A stretch of DNA of 21,818 nt from Candidatus Heimdallarchaeota archaeon (GTDB lineage: Archaea > Asgardarchaeota > Heimdallarchaeia > JABLTI01), in assembly GCA_019894765.1 (NCBI GenBank), contig JAGXNT010000051.1, positions 1 to 21,818 of the forward strand, in the 5' to 3' direction. The notes beneath the pieces were generated by a model. It was not told where the DNA came from, did no database searches, and was given only the letters and a program-made list of their open reading frames with translations. This document shows positions 21,535 to 21,818 of the stretch, piece by piece. Positions within the stretch are counted from its first letter, which is position 1. The number at the start of each line of letters is the position of its first letter. Position numbers and translations under genes: made by a program.

Positions 21535-21818
21535 ATGCACGAAAAAAAGCATAAGAAATGCAGACCTCATGGGCCTTTCATGCACAGAAGAACATACTTC
21601 CCTCCAATGGGAATGATGCAACACATGCGTAAAGGAATGCATAAATTCCCCATGGATTTCATGGATGAGATCGAATCAAAAGAAGATGCGATTGAACACA
21701 TGGAAATAATGATTAAAGGCGTTGAAAAACGCAAGAAACATCTTGAGAAGAAAATGAAAAAGATGGATATACTAGAAGATCAGATAGAAGATGTCATCAA
21801 AGAAATTGGCAAAATGAA
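21535..21818 (+). CDS. N-terminal part of a Met/His/Lys-rich coiled-coil protein
   Basis: The frame is open from an ATG at 21535, preceded by AAGGTG, to the end of the window (94 complete codons, truncated). Residues 1-43 are rich in Met, His, Lys and Pro (M-H-E-K-K-H-K-K-C-R-P-H-G-P-F-M-H, then repeated G-M-M-Q-H-M-type clusters) and contain one Cys. From about residue 44 the sequence turns into a charged helix (E-S-K-E-D-A-I-E-H-M-E... to ...E-D-V-I-K-E-I) that is probably a coiled coil. No family is recognised. The Met/His/Cys clusters resemble copper- or nickel-binding regions of metal chaperones, but this is an inference from composition only. Confidence 0.6.
   Translation, partial: MHEKKHKKCRPHGPFMHRRTYFPPMGMMQHMRKGMHKFPMDFMDEIESKEDAIEHMEIMIKGVEKRKKHLEKKMKKMDILEDQIEDVIKEIGKM

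Overview
The window is an AT-rich stretch of archaeal chromosome, most likely from an Asgard archaeon. Two free-standing eukaryote-like small GTPases, one Rab/Ras-like (11118-11717) and one Arf-like (20803-21339), sit beside a typical archaeal four-gene pyruvate:ferredoxin oxidoreductase operon. Many starts have a TATA-like box about 25-35 bp upstream, suggesting leaderless or short-leader mRNAs, while operon-internal genes carry GGAGG or GGTGATC Shine-Dalgarno sequences. I cannot fix the class within Asgard. A Heimdall- or Loki-type lineage would both fit.

Layout. 1-6800 is mostly membrane and ion homeostasis: the end of an unknown ORF, a CorA metal-ion channel, a PD-(D/E)XK nuclease-like protein, a membrane-anchored alpha/beta hydrolase, an unknown six-helix membrane protein, an MscS channel, and two convergent DUF308/HdeD-like paralogues. 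Around the second paralogue lie tRNA-like relics, repeated hairpins and good stem-loop/oligo-T terminators. 6800-11100 holds a 36-codon, almost purely acidic mini-gene and a minus-strand cluster: tandem universal stress protein, APC amino-acid permease and a coiled-coil protein. 11100-12000 holds the Rab-like GTPase and a convergent 47-codon signal-peptide mini-gene. 12000-15300 is porGDAB, with a TATA box, an 11-bp palindrome just upstream of it and a hairpin terminator. 15300-19400 holds a TauE/SafE permease, a TPR gene with an in-frame stop, a DUF1801 protein and a serine beta-lactamase-like hydrolase whose signal peptide is separated from the body by a one-base slip in an A tract. 19400-21818 holds a DUF917 (S-methyl thiohydantoin desulfurase-like) protein, the Arf-like GTPase and the start of a Met/His-rich coiled-coil protein.

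The por operon is the one clear metabolic unit: the gamma, delta, alpha and beta subunits together decarboxylate a 2-oxoacid (probably pyruvate) to acyl-CoA with reduction of ferredoxin. The stress protein and permease probably form a regulated amino-acid uptake pair. The remaining genes appear to be single transcription units. I found no CRISPR array, complete tRNA or rRNA, insertion sequence or phage module. The least explained material is the two mini-genes, the two broken genes and the tRNA-like relics.
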